DNA from: Thermoanaerobaculum sp.
Lineage (GTDB): Bacteria > Acidobacteriota > Thermoanaerobaculia > Multivoradales > UBA5704
NCBI GenBank assembly: GCA_021154885.1
Contig: JAJKHS010000082.1
Span: 1 to 64,000, forward strand
Length of the DNA: 64,000 nucleotides
Direction of reading: 5' to 3'
Within the stretch, counting starts at the first letter, position 1; every line of letters starts with the position of its first letter. Positions 9,508 through 17,503 of this stretch are shown here, piece after piece. A model generated the notes under the pieces. The model had not been told where the DNA came from and did no database searches. It saw nothing but the letters and a program-made list of their open reading frames with translations. A program made the translations under genes and the position numbers.

Positions 9508-11387
9508 GCGGCCTCTGCGGCGTGGTGGACTTCGCGGCTCCCCGGATCGAGCCGGAGAACCTCCGGAGCATGGCGGAGTCCTCTTCCTACCGGGCCCCCG
9601 GGGGAATCGGCTACCTTTTTCTGCGCGAAGCGGGTCTTGCCTATCAGGCGCTCCAGGCTCCGGCCGAGGGTGCGAGCCTGGACCAGCCCCTCCTCGAGCC
9701 CCATCACCAGATCTGCCTCGTCATGGATGGACGTCTCGACAATCGCTCAGAGCTCATCGACCGGCTCGGTCCGGCGGGGGGGCGGTCAACCTCGGACGCC
9801 GGGCTGCTCCTCGCCGCCTACCTCCAGTGGGGAATCGAGTGCACCGATCACCTCCTCGGCGACTTCGCCTTTGCCCTCTGGGATGCCCCCCGGCGGCGGC
9901 TCCTCTGCGCCGTCGATCCTCTCGGGATCAAGCCGCTCCACTATGCCCGTGCCGGTTCACTCTTCTGCTTCGCCTCGGACGCGGTGCAGGTCCTGCAGCA
10001 TCCGGCGGTCCCCGACGGCTACGACGAGCGGGAGATCGCGGCCTACCTCGCCAGCCAGGCCGAGGCCCCGGATCGGAGCTTCTTCGCTGCCATTCAAAAA
10101 TTGGCGCCCGGCCACCGGTTGATCGCCGCGAGCGGCGTCCTGCGAGTGGAGCGCTATTGGTCTCCGGGTAATGGGGAGGTCCGCTACTCGCGGGACGAGG
10201 AGTACGCCGCTCATTTTCGCGAGCTTCTCCAGCGGTCGGTGGCCGACCGTCTTCGCGACGCCGGGGCATTCGCGGGGATCGCGATGAGCGGCGGGCTCGA
10301 CTCGACCTCGGTGGCGGCCCTCTCACGTCGCGCCTCGGGTTCTGGCACCCGCGCCTATACCTTCGTTTTCGACCGCTTCCCCGAATGCGATGAGCGGACC
10401 TACAGCCGGGCGATGACGGAGGAGCAGGGCCTCGACGTCGAGCCCGTCGAGGCGGAGCGTCTCTGGAGCCTGGAGTCGCAGGCCGCTCTGCCTCACAGCC
10501 CCGACACGCCCTTCGTCGGGTGGCGGACCTGCTATCAGGAGATCTTCCGCCAGATGGCGGCGCATGGCTCCCGGGTGCTGCTGATGGGGCACGGCGGTGA
10601 CGACCTGCTCCGGGGCAGCTCGCTGGTGTATGCGGAGCGCCTGCGGCGAGGCGAGCTGGCGGCGGTTCGCGAGGTCGTGCGTCACGCCCGCCGGCGCCGG
10701 CAGCCGGTCCTGCGGTCGCTCTATCGCCATTTCGGCCGGCCGCACCTGCCTGCCAGTATCGATCGCCGGCTGCGCTCGGCGCTGGGAAAACACGAGGTTG
10801 CCCTCTCCTCGTTCATCCATCCGGACTTCGTGCTTCGTACTCGAATCGAACGTCCACGCCCGCCGAAGACCGCGCGCCAGGAGGTTCATGCCAACCTGGT
10901 GCAGATCCCCTGGTATTGGCGGCTCGCCAACTGGCACGACCGTAACGCTGCATCGTTCGGCATGGAAGTGCGTCACCCCTTCCTGGACCGGCGGCTTTTC
11001 GAGTACGTTCTGGCGATTCCGGGAGAGCAGCTTTTCCGGCTGGGTTGCACCAAGAACCTCCTGCGGCGTGCCATGGCAGGAGTGCTCCCGGAGAGGATCC
11101 GGCTCCGGGAGAGCAAGACCCGGTTCACACGTTTTCTTGACTTCGTCGTGCTGGAGCGAGCGTCCGGCGAGATCCAGGAGCTCCTGAAAGCTCCGCGGTC
11201 CGCCGATCTGGGGATCTTGGACGGGGAAGGATTGCGATCGGCCTATCTTGGCTTTGTACGCGGGAGAACAGACGAGTCGAGGCGCGCCCTGTGGTATGCC
11301 ATCAACCTCGAGATCTGGTTGAGACGTTGCGAGGCGCTGCGCGACGACAGGCGGCGAAACGTGCGGGTGACGAGCGCTGCCGCCTGA
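9504..11387 (+). CDS. Lasso cyclase (asparagine-synthase-like, LasC/McjC type)
   Basis: A 627-residue homologue of class B asparagine synthetase. An N-terminal Ntn/glutaminase-like domain starts M-S-G-L-C-G-V-V. The synthetase domain has the ATP-pyrophosphatase signature S-G-G-L-D-S near residue 262. The Cys is residue 5, not residue 2 as in active glutaminases, which fits a lasso cyclase that adenylates the Asp/Glu side chain and lets the core N-terminus attack, rather than a glutamine-dependent enzyme. It follows the RRE gene with a 4-nt overlap and is followed 34 bp later by the precursor. In isolation it would be called asnB; the context decides the assignment. Confidence 0.8.
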   Translation: MSGLCGVVDFAAPRIEPENLRSMAESSSYRAPGGIGYLFLREAGLAYQALQAPAEGASLDQPLLEPHHQICLVMDGRLDNRSELIDRLGPAGGRSTSDAGLLLAAYLQWGIECTDHLLGDFAFALWDAPRRRLLCAVDPLGIKPLHYARAGSLFCFASDAVQVLQHPAVPDGYDEREIAAYLASQAEAPDRSFFAAIQKLAPGHRLIAASGVLRVERYWSPGNGEVRYSRDEEYAAHFRELLQRSVADRLRDAGAFAGIAMSGGLDSTSVAALSRRASGSGTRAYTFVFDRFPECDERTYSRAMTEEQGLDVEPVEAERLWSLESQAALPHSPDTPFVGWRTCYQEIFRQMAAHGSRVLLMGHGGDDLLRGSSLVYAERLRRGELAAVREVVRHARRRRQPVLRSLYRHFGRPHLPASIDRRLRSALGKHEVALSSFIHPDFVLRTRIERPRPPKTARQEVHANLVQIPWYWRLANWHDRNAASFGMEVRHPFLDRRLFEYVLAIPGEQLFRLGCTKNLLRRAMAGVLPERIRLRESKTRFTRFLDFVVLERASGEIQELLKAPRSADLGILDGEGLRSAYLGFVRGRTDESRRALWYAINLEIWLRRCEALRDDRRRNVRVTSAAA

Positions 11388-11421
11388 GCGTGGGACTCAG
11401 AGCTCCCAGGAAAGGTTCACG

Positions 11422-11607
11422 ATGACCAAGACACCCGAAGCTCAAGAGTCCAGTTCCCTGGTGCTCCAGCCCGATGAGAAGGGCTCTCCCAGGAAACCCT
11501 ATGAAAGCCCTGTGCTGATGGAATGGGGATCGATCGTGGAGCTCACCGGCGGTCCGTTCGCCGACATCACCGACGAGGGATTCAACGGCGGCAGCGGAGG
11601 TGTGTGA
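11422..11607 (+). CDS. Lasso peptide precursor (61 aa)
   Basis: A small gene with a good Shine-Dalgarno (AGGAAAGG about 10 bp before ATG). Residues Y27, P30, L32, G36 and T42 match the lasso leader motif YxxPxLxxxGxxxxxT exactly. Lasso leaders are normally cut two residues after the start of the TG pair (Thr at -2), giving an 18-residue core, GPFADITDEGFNGGSGGV. Gly1 and an acidic residue at position 8 (Asp51) or 9 (Glu52) allow an 8- or 9-member macrolactam ring. The tail is glycine-rich; Phe11/Asn12 are the only bulky candidates for a steric plug. The motif is seen directly; cleavage and ring choice are inferred. The stop overlaps the start of the kinase-like gene. Confidence 0.82.
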   Translation: MTKTPEAQESSSLVLQPDEKGSPRKPYESPVLMEWGSIVELTGGPFADITDEGFNGGSGGV

Positions 11608-12587
11608 GCCCCACAGAGCCAACCTATCCGGATCGGCGCCATCGCCTGTTCGCAATCACAGTGACGAACGAGCTCCCCTTGGCGGTCTTGCTGCCGCAGG
11701 GAGGCGGACCTGCCGATCTGACCCTGCGCCTCTCGCCGCAGCCTCTTCTATCTTCGGCTCGATCCACCTCGCGCCCGCTCTATTCCAGCTCGTCCCGCGA
11801 CAAGGAAGGTGTGAGCCTCGGGTCCCTCTACCACGAGCCGGCTGGAGAAATACTCAGCTTTGCCGGAGCCGGTGATTTTCTTATCCGCTCCGACCACATC
11901 GACGGCTACTCTCCTGACTGGTCGAACGGTCTCGCGGAGCTCCGTTTCCTGGGGCCGGTCCTGTCCTACTGGTTCGAGCGCCGCGGCCTGCCGGCCTTCC
12001 ACGCCTCCGCGATCTCTGTGCAAGGCCGCGCCGTCGCCTTCGTGTCCCGTCACGGCGGCGGCAAGAGCGGGCTGGCGGCTGGCATGATCGCGGCTGGAGC
12101 TTCATTGCTGACTGACGACCTGCTGGTGCTGGAAGAGCGGGAGGGTCACTGGGAGGCCCGCCCATCCTACCCTTTGATGCGGATGTGGCCAGACGAAGCC
12201 GAGCACTTCCTCGGAAACTACGCCGGCCTGCCTCGGGTGCAGGAGGATTCCGAGAAGCGGAGCGTCGCGGTCGGGGCGGGCGGGTTCGGCACCTTCCACG
12301 ACGCCTCCAGCCCCCTGGCCTGCATCTACCTGGCCACTCGGGTCGAGGGAGCGGAGATCGTGCAGATCCAGCCGGTCTCCCGGAGCGAGGCGCTGATCGA
12401 GCTGGTTCGCCACTCCTTCTCGCCGCGGCTCGTGGAGGCTGCGGGCCTGCAGCCCGCCCGTCTGGATCTCCTGGCTCGTCTGGTGCGCAGAGTGCCGGTG
12501 CGGCGTCTCGTCTATCCTTCGAGGTTTGAACGATTGGGAGAGATCGCCGGCCAGATCCTCCGAAGTACTCGATCGCTCCAGGAATGA
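11604..12587 (+). CDS. HPr-kinase-like protein of the lasso locus
   Basis: A 327-residue protein related to the HPr kinase/phosphorylase C-terminal domain. It has the typical A-F-H-A-S-A-I-S-V-Q-G strand, a P-loop ending H-G-G-G-K-S-G (K154, S155) and the following L-L-T-D-D-L-L-V-L. Start: GTG at 11604, overlapping the precursor stop and preceded by GGAGG (11597-11600 region). Such kinases occur in paeninodin-type lasso clusters, where they phosphorylate a Ser of the precursor. Ser58, four residues from the end of this precursor, is the obvious candidate. Scaffold or binding roles without catalysis are also possible. Confidence 0.7.
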   Translation: MSPTEPTYPDRRHRLFAITVTNELPLAVLLPQGGGPADLTLRLSPQPLLSSARSTSRPLYSSSSRDKEGVSLGSLYHEPAGEILSFAGAGDFLIRSDHIDGYSPDWSNGLAELRFLGPVLSYWFERRGLPAFHASAISVQGRAVAFVSRHGGGKSGLAAGMIAAGASLLTDDLLVLEEREGHWEARPSYPLMRMWPDEAEHFLGNYAGLPRVQEDSEKRSVAVGAGGFGTFHDASSPLACIYLATRVEGAEIVQIQPVSRSEALIELVRHSFSPRLVEAAGLQPARLDLLARLVRRVPVRRLVYPSRFERLGEIAGQILRSTRSLQE

Positions 12588-12611
12588 CGCTTCTCTCCCG
12601 GGAACCCCCTC

Positions 12612-12820
12612 GGATTTTGCGGCGCCGTAAAAACACGATGTAAAACTGAGTATCAGGACGCAGTTCGGCGTTTTCGGACTTTGACTGGCGTCTAAGGCTG
12701 CTAAATGGCGCAACAGGCTGTTTGGCGGCTTTTTAGGACCTGCGGCGGAGTTTTGAGGCTGAAGACGGAGAGCCAGGACACAAAGCGGCGTTTCAGGCTG
12801 AATCAAAGGCTGATCAAGCC
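12612..12820. repeat. Degenerate 20-bp tandem repeats at a convergent gene end
   Basis: This spacer lies between the 3' ends of the lasso kinase (+) and the WecA-type gene (-). From about 12655 it can be cut into consecutive units of 19-21 bp, mostly starting AGGCTG or AGGAC and carrying GGCG near the middle and TTTT or TTTC near the end. Examples are AGGCTGCTAAATGGCGCAAC and AGGACACAAAGCGGCGTTTC. Upstream there is also a near-palindrome TTTTGCGGCGCCGTAAAA. No gene or clear terminator was seen. Confidence 0.6.
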
Positions 12821-13990
12821 TCAGCTCGCGATGCGCCGGATGGTAGCGATCTCCGGTTCGGCCAGTCCCAACTCGGTCTTGATCTCCTCCCGCTGCAAAC
12901 GGGCGAGGCGACGGGCGTCTCTCGACATGCCCATCTGCCGCATCGCCAGGACTACCGAGAACTCCAGAGCCACGAGGGCCACTCCCAGAGCGGTCTGGCC
13001 GGTGATGGCGACCAGCAGGGCCAGGGCGCAGAAGGAGAGTACTACGGCGTAGATCACCGCCACGATGCGGGAGCGATTGCCGCCGAAGTGCTCGAGGACG
13101 TGGTGCAGATGGTTGCGGTCGGCCCGGAACATGCGCAGGAAACGGGTCGTGAACGGGCCCTTGGGACGGTCGAGGAAGCGGACCGCCATCACCAGCAGGG
13201 TGTCCATGACGGGCACCCCGAGCGCCAGGATGGGGACCAGGATGGCCACCGTGGCCGGCGCCTTGAGGGAGGAGTGGACGGCCGTGGCGGCGAGGAGGAA
13301 TCCCAGGGTGAGGGACCCGGAGTCGCCCATGAAGATGCGCGCCGGCTCCCAGTTGTGGCGCAGGAATCCAATGCAGGCCCCGGCCAGGGAGGCCATCAGA
13401 ATCACGGTGCCGGGGTTGCCCTGGAGGATGGCATAGGCGAGGAAGCTCACCGAGATGATGGTGCCGACGCCGCCGGCCAGCCCGTCCAGCCCGTCGATGA
13501 GGTTGATGGCGTTGGTGACGCCGACGATCCAGAGCAATGACACCACCTCGCGGCAGAGACCGAGGTCGATGGCGCCCACGCCGGGTAGCCGCAGGACCTC
13601 GAACGACCAGCCGACCCGGACCAGGAGCCAGGCCGCCAGGAGCTGGAACAGGAACTTCTTGGCCGCGGAGACCCCCACCAGGTCGTCGAGGACGCCGACG
13701 AAGAAGACGATGCCGGTGCCGAGCGCCAAGGCGACGAGCTCGCCCCGTCCGGCGCCGGTGCCCAGCCGGCCCCACTGGGAGACGGCCACCACCCCGCCGC
13801 CCAAGGCGAGGCCGAGGACGATGGCGATGCCGCCCAGGCGCGGCACGGAGCCCGCCTGGAGCCTCCGGTCTCCCGGGTGGTCCAGGGCGCGCAGGGCCAC
13901 CGCCAGGCGCGTGATGGGCGGCACCATCAGATTGGTGAAGAGGCCGGCGACGAAGGCGGCGCCGAAAGCGTACAGCAGGATTCCATCCAT
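12821..13990 (-). CDS. wecA: WecA/TagO-type undecaprenyl-phosphate sugar-1-phosphate transferase
   Basis: A 389-residue polytopic inner-membrane protein of the MraY/WecA family. It transfers a HexNAc-1-phosphate from UDP to undecaprenyl phosphate and so starts lipid-linked glycan assembly. Family hallmarks seen: the cytosolic loop G-V-L-D-D-L (first Asp pair), [12 protein letters not shown], the F-M-G-D-S-G-S motif, and a histidine-rich R-N-H-L-H-H-V-L. About ten hydrophobic segments are present, the normal number. It is the last gene of a four-gene minus-strand operon (epimerase, acyltransferase, GT4, this) and probably initiates the glycan finished by the large cluster. Sugar specificity cannot be read from sequence. 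Confidence 0.85.
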   Translation of the reverse strand: MDGILLYAFGAAFVAGLFTNLMVPPITRLAVALRALDHPGDRRLQAGSVPRLGGIAIVLGLALGGGVVAVSQWGRLGTGAGRGELVALALGTGIVFFVGVLDDLVGVSAAKKFLFQLLAAWLLVRVGWSFEVLRLPGVGAIDLGLCREVVSLLWIVGVTNAINLIDGLDGLAGGVGTIISVSFLAYAILQGNPGTVILMASLAGACIGFLRHNWEPARIFMGDSGSLTLGFLLAATAVHSSLKAPATVAILVPILALGVPVMDTLLVMAVRFLDRPKGPFTTRFLRMFRADRNHLHHVLEHFGGNRSRIVAVIYAVVLSFCALALLVAITGQTALGVALVALEFSVVLAMRQMGMSRDARRLARLQREEIKTELGLAEPEIATIRRIAS

Positions 13991-14066
13991 GCAGCGTAGC
14001 TCCGATGCGATCGGCGGCCCGCGGGCGCGCCCGAAATTGCTCTACTAATCGCTAGTTAGCTGAGGA

Positions 14067-15209
14067 CTATGGTACCGCAGAATCCCGGGTTTGTCTCGCC
14101 TTTTCTGCGGCGATCTCTTCCAGCGCCCGAGCCACTCCCGCTGCGTCGCCCACGTCGACCCGCCGGTAGCGGCCGGACGGCAGGTCCCGGGAGGCCAGGA
14201 GGTGCAGGTCCGACCGCGGGCTGCCGATGTAGAGGAGGTTGCGCCCAGACTGGAGGCAGCCGTAGATCTTGGACGGGAGCACGTACCCCACGAACTCGTC
14301 GCGCAACGTGACGAGGTGGACGTCGGGCGTCACCAGCAGCCGCGGCAGCAACTCCAGACTTACGGGGAGGCTGCGGTGGAACGGCAGGTCCTCCGCCTGC
14401 AACGCGGCGGCGACGCGGTCCGCCCGGGCGCCAGTGGCGTTGAGCCAGAAGACCACCCGCCCGGAGCCTTCGCGGTGGTGCCGGCGATAGCCCGCGACGA
14501 AGGTCTCATGGTCGTGGGCGACGCCGAAGTTGCCGGAGTAGAGGAGGATCGCGCGGCCGGCGAGCTCGGCCGGCGGCTCCAGGGGCGCGGTCCCCGGCGG
14601 GATCTCCACCGGCGAGGGATCGCGCTTGAGCACGATGCGCTCGGGGTCGATGCCGATCTCCAGGAGCCGCTCTCGCTGATCCTCCCCCAGCACCTCGAAG
14701 CGGTCCACGCGGCGGCGCAGGGCCACCGTCCAACGGTGAAAGAACCGCAGCGCCGCCTCCGAGGGGGAGGAGTGCCCCTGCGCGGCCCGCTCGGCCATCA
14801 GGCATTCGGGGTGGAAGTCGGTGATGCGGTAGGTCAGCCGCCTGCGCAGCAGCAGGTTCAGGGGTCCCAGGAGGTGGATGAGAAAGGGTGGGCTGCCGGT
14901 GAACAGCACCTCGTCGGCACGGCGGATCTCCCGCCGCAGCGTCCACACCAGGGAGAGGTTGGTCCGCGCCGTCCACAGCGCCCGGCCGCGCAGGTTCGCG
15001 CGGTCGTAGGCCGGCGCCCGCAGGCGGACGATGCGCAGCCGGCCGCTCCCCGGCCGCTCCTCCTCGACCGAGGTGGCGGTCGCGGAGAGGCCGGCGAGGA
15101 CCACGTCCTCGCCCCCGGCGGCCCGCTCGCGCGCGAAGAGCAGGCTGTACTGGCCGACGGCGCCGAAGTCCGGCGGCAGCCAGTCGCAGAGATAGACCAG
15201 CCGGTGCAT
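14067..15209 (-). CDS. Glycosyltransferase family 4 (WbuB-like)
   Basis: A 380-residue GT-B fold glycosyltransferase. The N-terminus (L-V-Y-L-C-D-W-L-P-P-D-F-G-A-V-G-Q) is the acceptor-side Rossmann domain with the usual Pro/Gly-rich loop. The C-terminal half has L-L-Y-S-G-N-F-G and a late E/D-containing nucleotide-sugar site around V-L-P-S-K-I-Y-G-C-L-Q-S-G. It resembles WbuB/Cap-type enzymes that add the second sugar to an undecaprenyl-PP-HexNAc. Its position next to the WecA-type gene supports that role. The donor sugar is unknown. Confidence 0.75.
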   Translation of the reverse strand: MHRLVYLCDWLPPDFGAVGQYSLLFARERAAGGEDVVLAGLSATATSVEEERPGSGRLRIVRLRAPAYDRANLRGRALWTARTNLSLVWTLRREIRRADEVLFTGSPPFLIHLLGPLNLLLRRRLTYRITDFHPECLMAERAAQGHSSPSEAALRFFHRWTVALRRRVDRFEVLGEDQRERLLEIGIDPERIVLKRDPSPVEIPPGTAPLEPPAELAGRAILLYSGNFGVAHDHETFVAGYRRHHREGSGRVVFWLNATGARADRVAAALQAEDLPFHRSLPVSLELLPRLLVTPDVHLVTLRDEFVGYVLPSKIYGCLQSGRNLLYIGSPRSDLHLLASRDLPSGRYRRVDVGDAAGVARALEEIAAEKARQTRDSAVP

Positions 15210-15227
15210 GGCGGGGCGGCCCTCAGG

Positions 15228-16370
15228 TCAGGGCGCCGCGGGGGCGGGGGAGGACGGCAGCAGCGAAAAGCGCTGCTCCTTGAGGCGCAGGAAGGGGGAC
15301 TCGAGATACCGGTAGGAGAAGTGCGCCAGCAGGAAGGTGGCGCCGAAGACCAGGGCGTAGAAGAGCACGCAGTAGAGCCAGAGGGGGCCTCGCCACCAGC
15401 CGGTCGCCTTGAACAGGGCCGAGGTGCCGTAGACGGCGATCATGTGGAGCATGTAGATGCCGTAGGAGATCGTCCCCAGGTAGTCGAAGGCCCGGTTCCC
15501 GACCCGCAGGACGTTGCGCGGGTTGGCGGCGACGTTGACGATGAGCCACGGATAGAGGACGAGCTGCGCCGCCTCGTCCGCCAGCCCGCGCCAGTGGGCG
15601 AAGTTGGAGAGGTAGTAATCGGCGAGGAGCCCGAAGAGGACGATCTGCACGGCCCGGCTGGTGAAGACCGGCAGTGCGAGGAAGCGGTCCCGGTGGCGGT
15701 GGAGCCACCAGGCGCAGAGGCCTCCCGCGGCCATGAAGTGGAACTGGAGCTGGCCGGCGAATTTCTTCCACACGCCATCGCCGAAGACGTCGAAATAGGT
15801 CAGCCAGGAGACGGCGAGGAAGACGGCGAAGACGGTCCAGCAGAGGGCCGGCAACCGCTCGCGTGCGCGCTTCAGGGCCGGCGCCCAGAACAGGTAGAAC
15901 TGCTCCTCGACGCCGATGGACCACGACGGATTGAGGATTCCCCCCACGGTGTACAGGCTGTTCATCAGGTTGGGGAGGAAGAAGCTGTAGAGGAGAGCGG
16001 CCAGGGGGAGGCTGTATTCGACCCGGTAGTGGACGCCGGCGGCGGGGAGCAGGGCGTTGTAGAAGAACAGGCCGGCGAAGACCACCGCGAAGTAGAGCGG
16101 CCAGATGCGGAGCACCCGCCGCATGTAGAAGCTGCGGACGTCGACGTCGCCCGTCCGCCGCCGCTCCTCCAGCAACAGGTAGGTGATGAGGAACCCGCTG
16201 AGGGTGAAGAAGAAGGAGACGGCACAGGAGCCGCGGAAGAAGAGCGCGCCATAGGAGGGGTGCGGCAGGCCGAGGCTGGCCTGGTTGAGGGGGACGTGGC
16301 CGATCACCACGAACAGGGCGGCGAAGAACCGCAGGCTGTTCAGCCCCTTGAAGTGGACCCTGGGCTCCAT
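15228..16370 (-). CDS. Acyltransferase 3 family membrane protein (OafA/YrhL-like)
   Basis: A 380-residue membrane protein of the acyltransferase 3 family. It starts L-N-S-L-R-F-F-A-A-L-F-V-V-I-G-H-V, where the conserved Arg and His lie in the first membrane helix. F-F-F-T-L-S-G-F-L-I-T-Y-L follows, then R-R-V-L-R-I-W-P-L-Y-F and roughly ten hydrophobic segments. These enzymes O-acetylate sugars of surface polysaccharides, using cytoplasmic acetyl-CoA. It sits between the epimerase and a GT4 gene, with short gaps on both sides, and probably decorates the glycan made here. Confidence 0.85.
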   Translation of the reverse strand: MEPRVHFKGLNSLRFFAALFVVIGHVPLNQASLGLPHPSYGALFFRGSCAVSFFFTLSGFLITYLLLEERRRTGDVDVRSFYMRRVLRIWPLYFAVVFAGLFFYNALLPAAGVHYRVEYSLPLAALLYSFFLPNLMNSLYTVGGILNPSWSIGVEEQFYLFWAPALKRARERLPALCWTVFAVFLAVSWLTYFDVFGDGVWKKFAGQLQFHFMAAGGLCAWWLHRHRDRFLALPVFTSRAVQIVLFGLLADYYLSNFAHWRGLADEAAQLVLYPWLIVNVAANPRNVLRVGNRAFDYLGTISYGIYMLHMIAVYGTSALFKATGWWRGPLWLYCVLFYALVFGATFLLAHFSYRYLESPFLRLKEQRFSLLPSSPAPAAP

Positions 16371-16389
16371 CGCAAATCCGGACCGGCGC

Positions 16390-17409
16390 CTAGCGCTCGG
16401 TGAGCATCCCGGCGAGGTAGCCGCTGACGGTCTCCCGCTCCCGCGAGGAGAAGTACCAGTCGATGGTGCGGTGCAGGCCGTCCATGAACTTCACCTGCGG
16501 CTCCCAGCCCAGGAGCTCGCGGGCCAGGCGGTTGCTGGCCACGCGGTTGAGGGGTCCGGTGGGCATGTGGGGGAGGAGCCTGATCTCGGCCTCGTGGCCG
16601 GTGTAGCGCAGCACCTCACGCACGGCTTCGATCACCCGCGTGCGCTCCTCGGTGCCGAGGTTGACGGCGGTGCCGTCGTCGATCGTCTCGGCGGCGCGGA
16701 CCATGCCGCTGACGATGTCGCCTACGTAGGTCCAGTTGCGGATCTGGGTGCCGTCACCCCAGACCTCGAAGGGGTCCTGGCGCACGAAGGCGCGGGCGAT
16801 CATGGCGATGACGGCATGGTTCTCGACGCCGCGCTCGCCGTAGACGGTGAAGAAGCGGCAGGAGGCGGCCTTGAGCCCGAAGTCCCGCGCATAGGCCCGC
16901 AGCGTCATCTCCGTCATCAGCTTCGCCCAGCCGTACATGTTGTCGGCGTCGTAGGGCGGCCCCACCATCTCCTCGGTGAGGTAGACCTCCTGGTTGACGT
17001 CCCCCTGGAGGTGGTTGGGGTAGACGCAGCCGGAGGAGGCGAAGACGAATTTGCCGGCGCCCGCCTCGTGGGCGGCCTTGATCAGCAGGCCGTCCAGCGC
17101 CAGGTTCTGGGCGCAGGCGGCCTGGTGCAGGTCGACGAAGCCGCGGCCGCCGTGGATGGCGGCGAGGTGGAAGACGATGTCGATCCCCGTCACCATGCGC
17201 TGCGCCACGCCGGGCGCCAGGAGGTCCTCGCGGTGGAATTCCACCACCCCGGAGTCGACGTGCCCCTGGATGTTGGCGAGCCGGCCGCTCGACAGGTCGT
17301 CGACGACGCGGATGCGCCGCGTGCCCTTCGCCACGAGCAGGTCGATGAGGTGCGAGCTGATGAACGAGGCCCCGCCGGTGACGAGGACACTCTGCTGCTT
17401 CCAATCCAT
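16390..17409 (-). CDS. NAD-dependent sugar epimerase/dehydratase (extended SDR)
   Basis: A 339-residue extended short-chain dehydrogenase acting on nucleotide sugars. Visible are the catalytic Y-G-W-A-K (YxxxK), S-S-G-C-V-Y-P around the catalytic Ser, and R-N-W-T-Y-V-G-D-I. The Rossmann loop reads T-G-G-A-S-F-I-S-S-H-L, where the second and third glycines of the usual GGAGFIGSHL are both Ser. It resembles UDP-glucose 4-epimerase and GDP-mannose 3,5-epimerase relatives; the exact reaction is uncertain. First gene of the minus-strand operon that ends with the WecA-type gene, with a candidate promoter just upstream. Confidence 0.78.
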   Translation of the reverse strand: MDWKQQSVLVTGGASFISSHLIDLLVAKGTRRIRVVDDLSSGRLANIQGHVDSGVVEFHREDLLAPGVAQRMVTGIDIVFHLAAIHGGRGFVDLHQAACAQNLALDGLLIKAAHEAGAGKFVFASSGCVYPNHLQGDVNQEVYLTEEMVGPPYDADNMYGWAKLMTEMTLRAYARDFGLKAASCRFFTVYGERGVENHAVIAMIARAFVRQDPFEVWGDGTQIRNWTYVGDIVSGMVRAAETIDDGTAVNLGTEERTRVIEAVREVLRYTGHEAEIRLLPHMPTGPLNRVASNRLARELLGWEPQVKFMDGLHRTIDWYFSSRERETVSGYLAGMLTER

Positions 17410-17447
17410 GGCCGATCTCCGTCCGGGATGCCGGTTGGCGGTGACTT

Positions 17448-17475
17448 AGTGTAATCGAAGCTCCGGCGCAGGCAA
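17448..17475 (-). promoter_or_regulatory. Putative promoter of the epimerase-wecA operon
   Basis: Reading the minus strand, TTGCCT (17470-17475) and TACACT (17448-17453) are separated by 16 bp. The expected start is about 30 bp before the epimerase ATG. It lies in the 94-bp divergent gap shared with the plus-strand glycosyltransferase gene. Confidence 0.4.
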
Positions 17476-17503
17476 ACCGGGCCGAGGCTACAATGGCTGA
17501 AGA

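Noticed and set aside
9504-11387. Ordinary glutamine-dependent asparagine synthetase
   Set aside because: The Cys is at position 5 rather than 2, and the gene is coupled to an RRE gene and a lasso-type precursor; the true asnB-like gene is at 45375-47141.
14091-16403. 770-codon plus-strand open frame opposite the GT4 and acyltransferase genes
   Set aside because: It is antisense to two well-supported genes, has no recognisable domain and shows the Arg/Gly/Glu-rich composition typical of shadow frames in GC-rich DNA.
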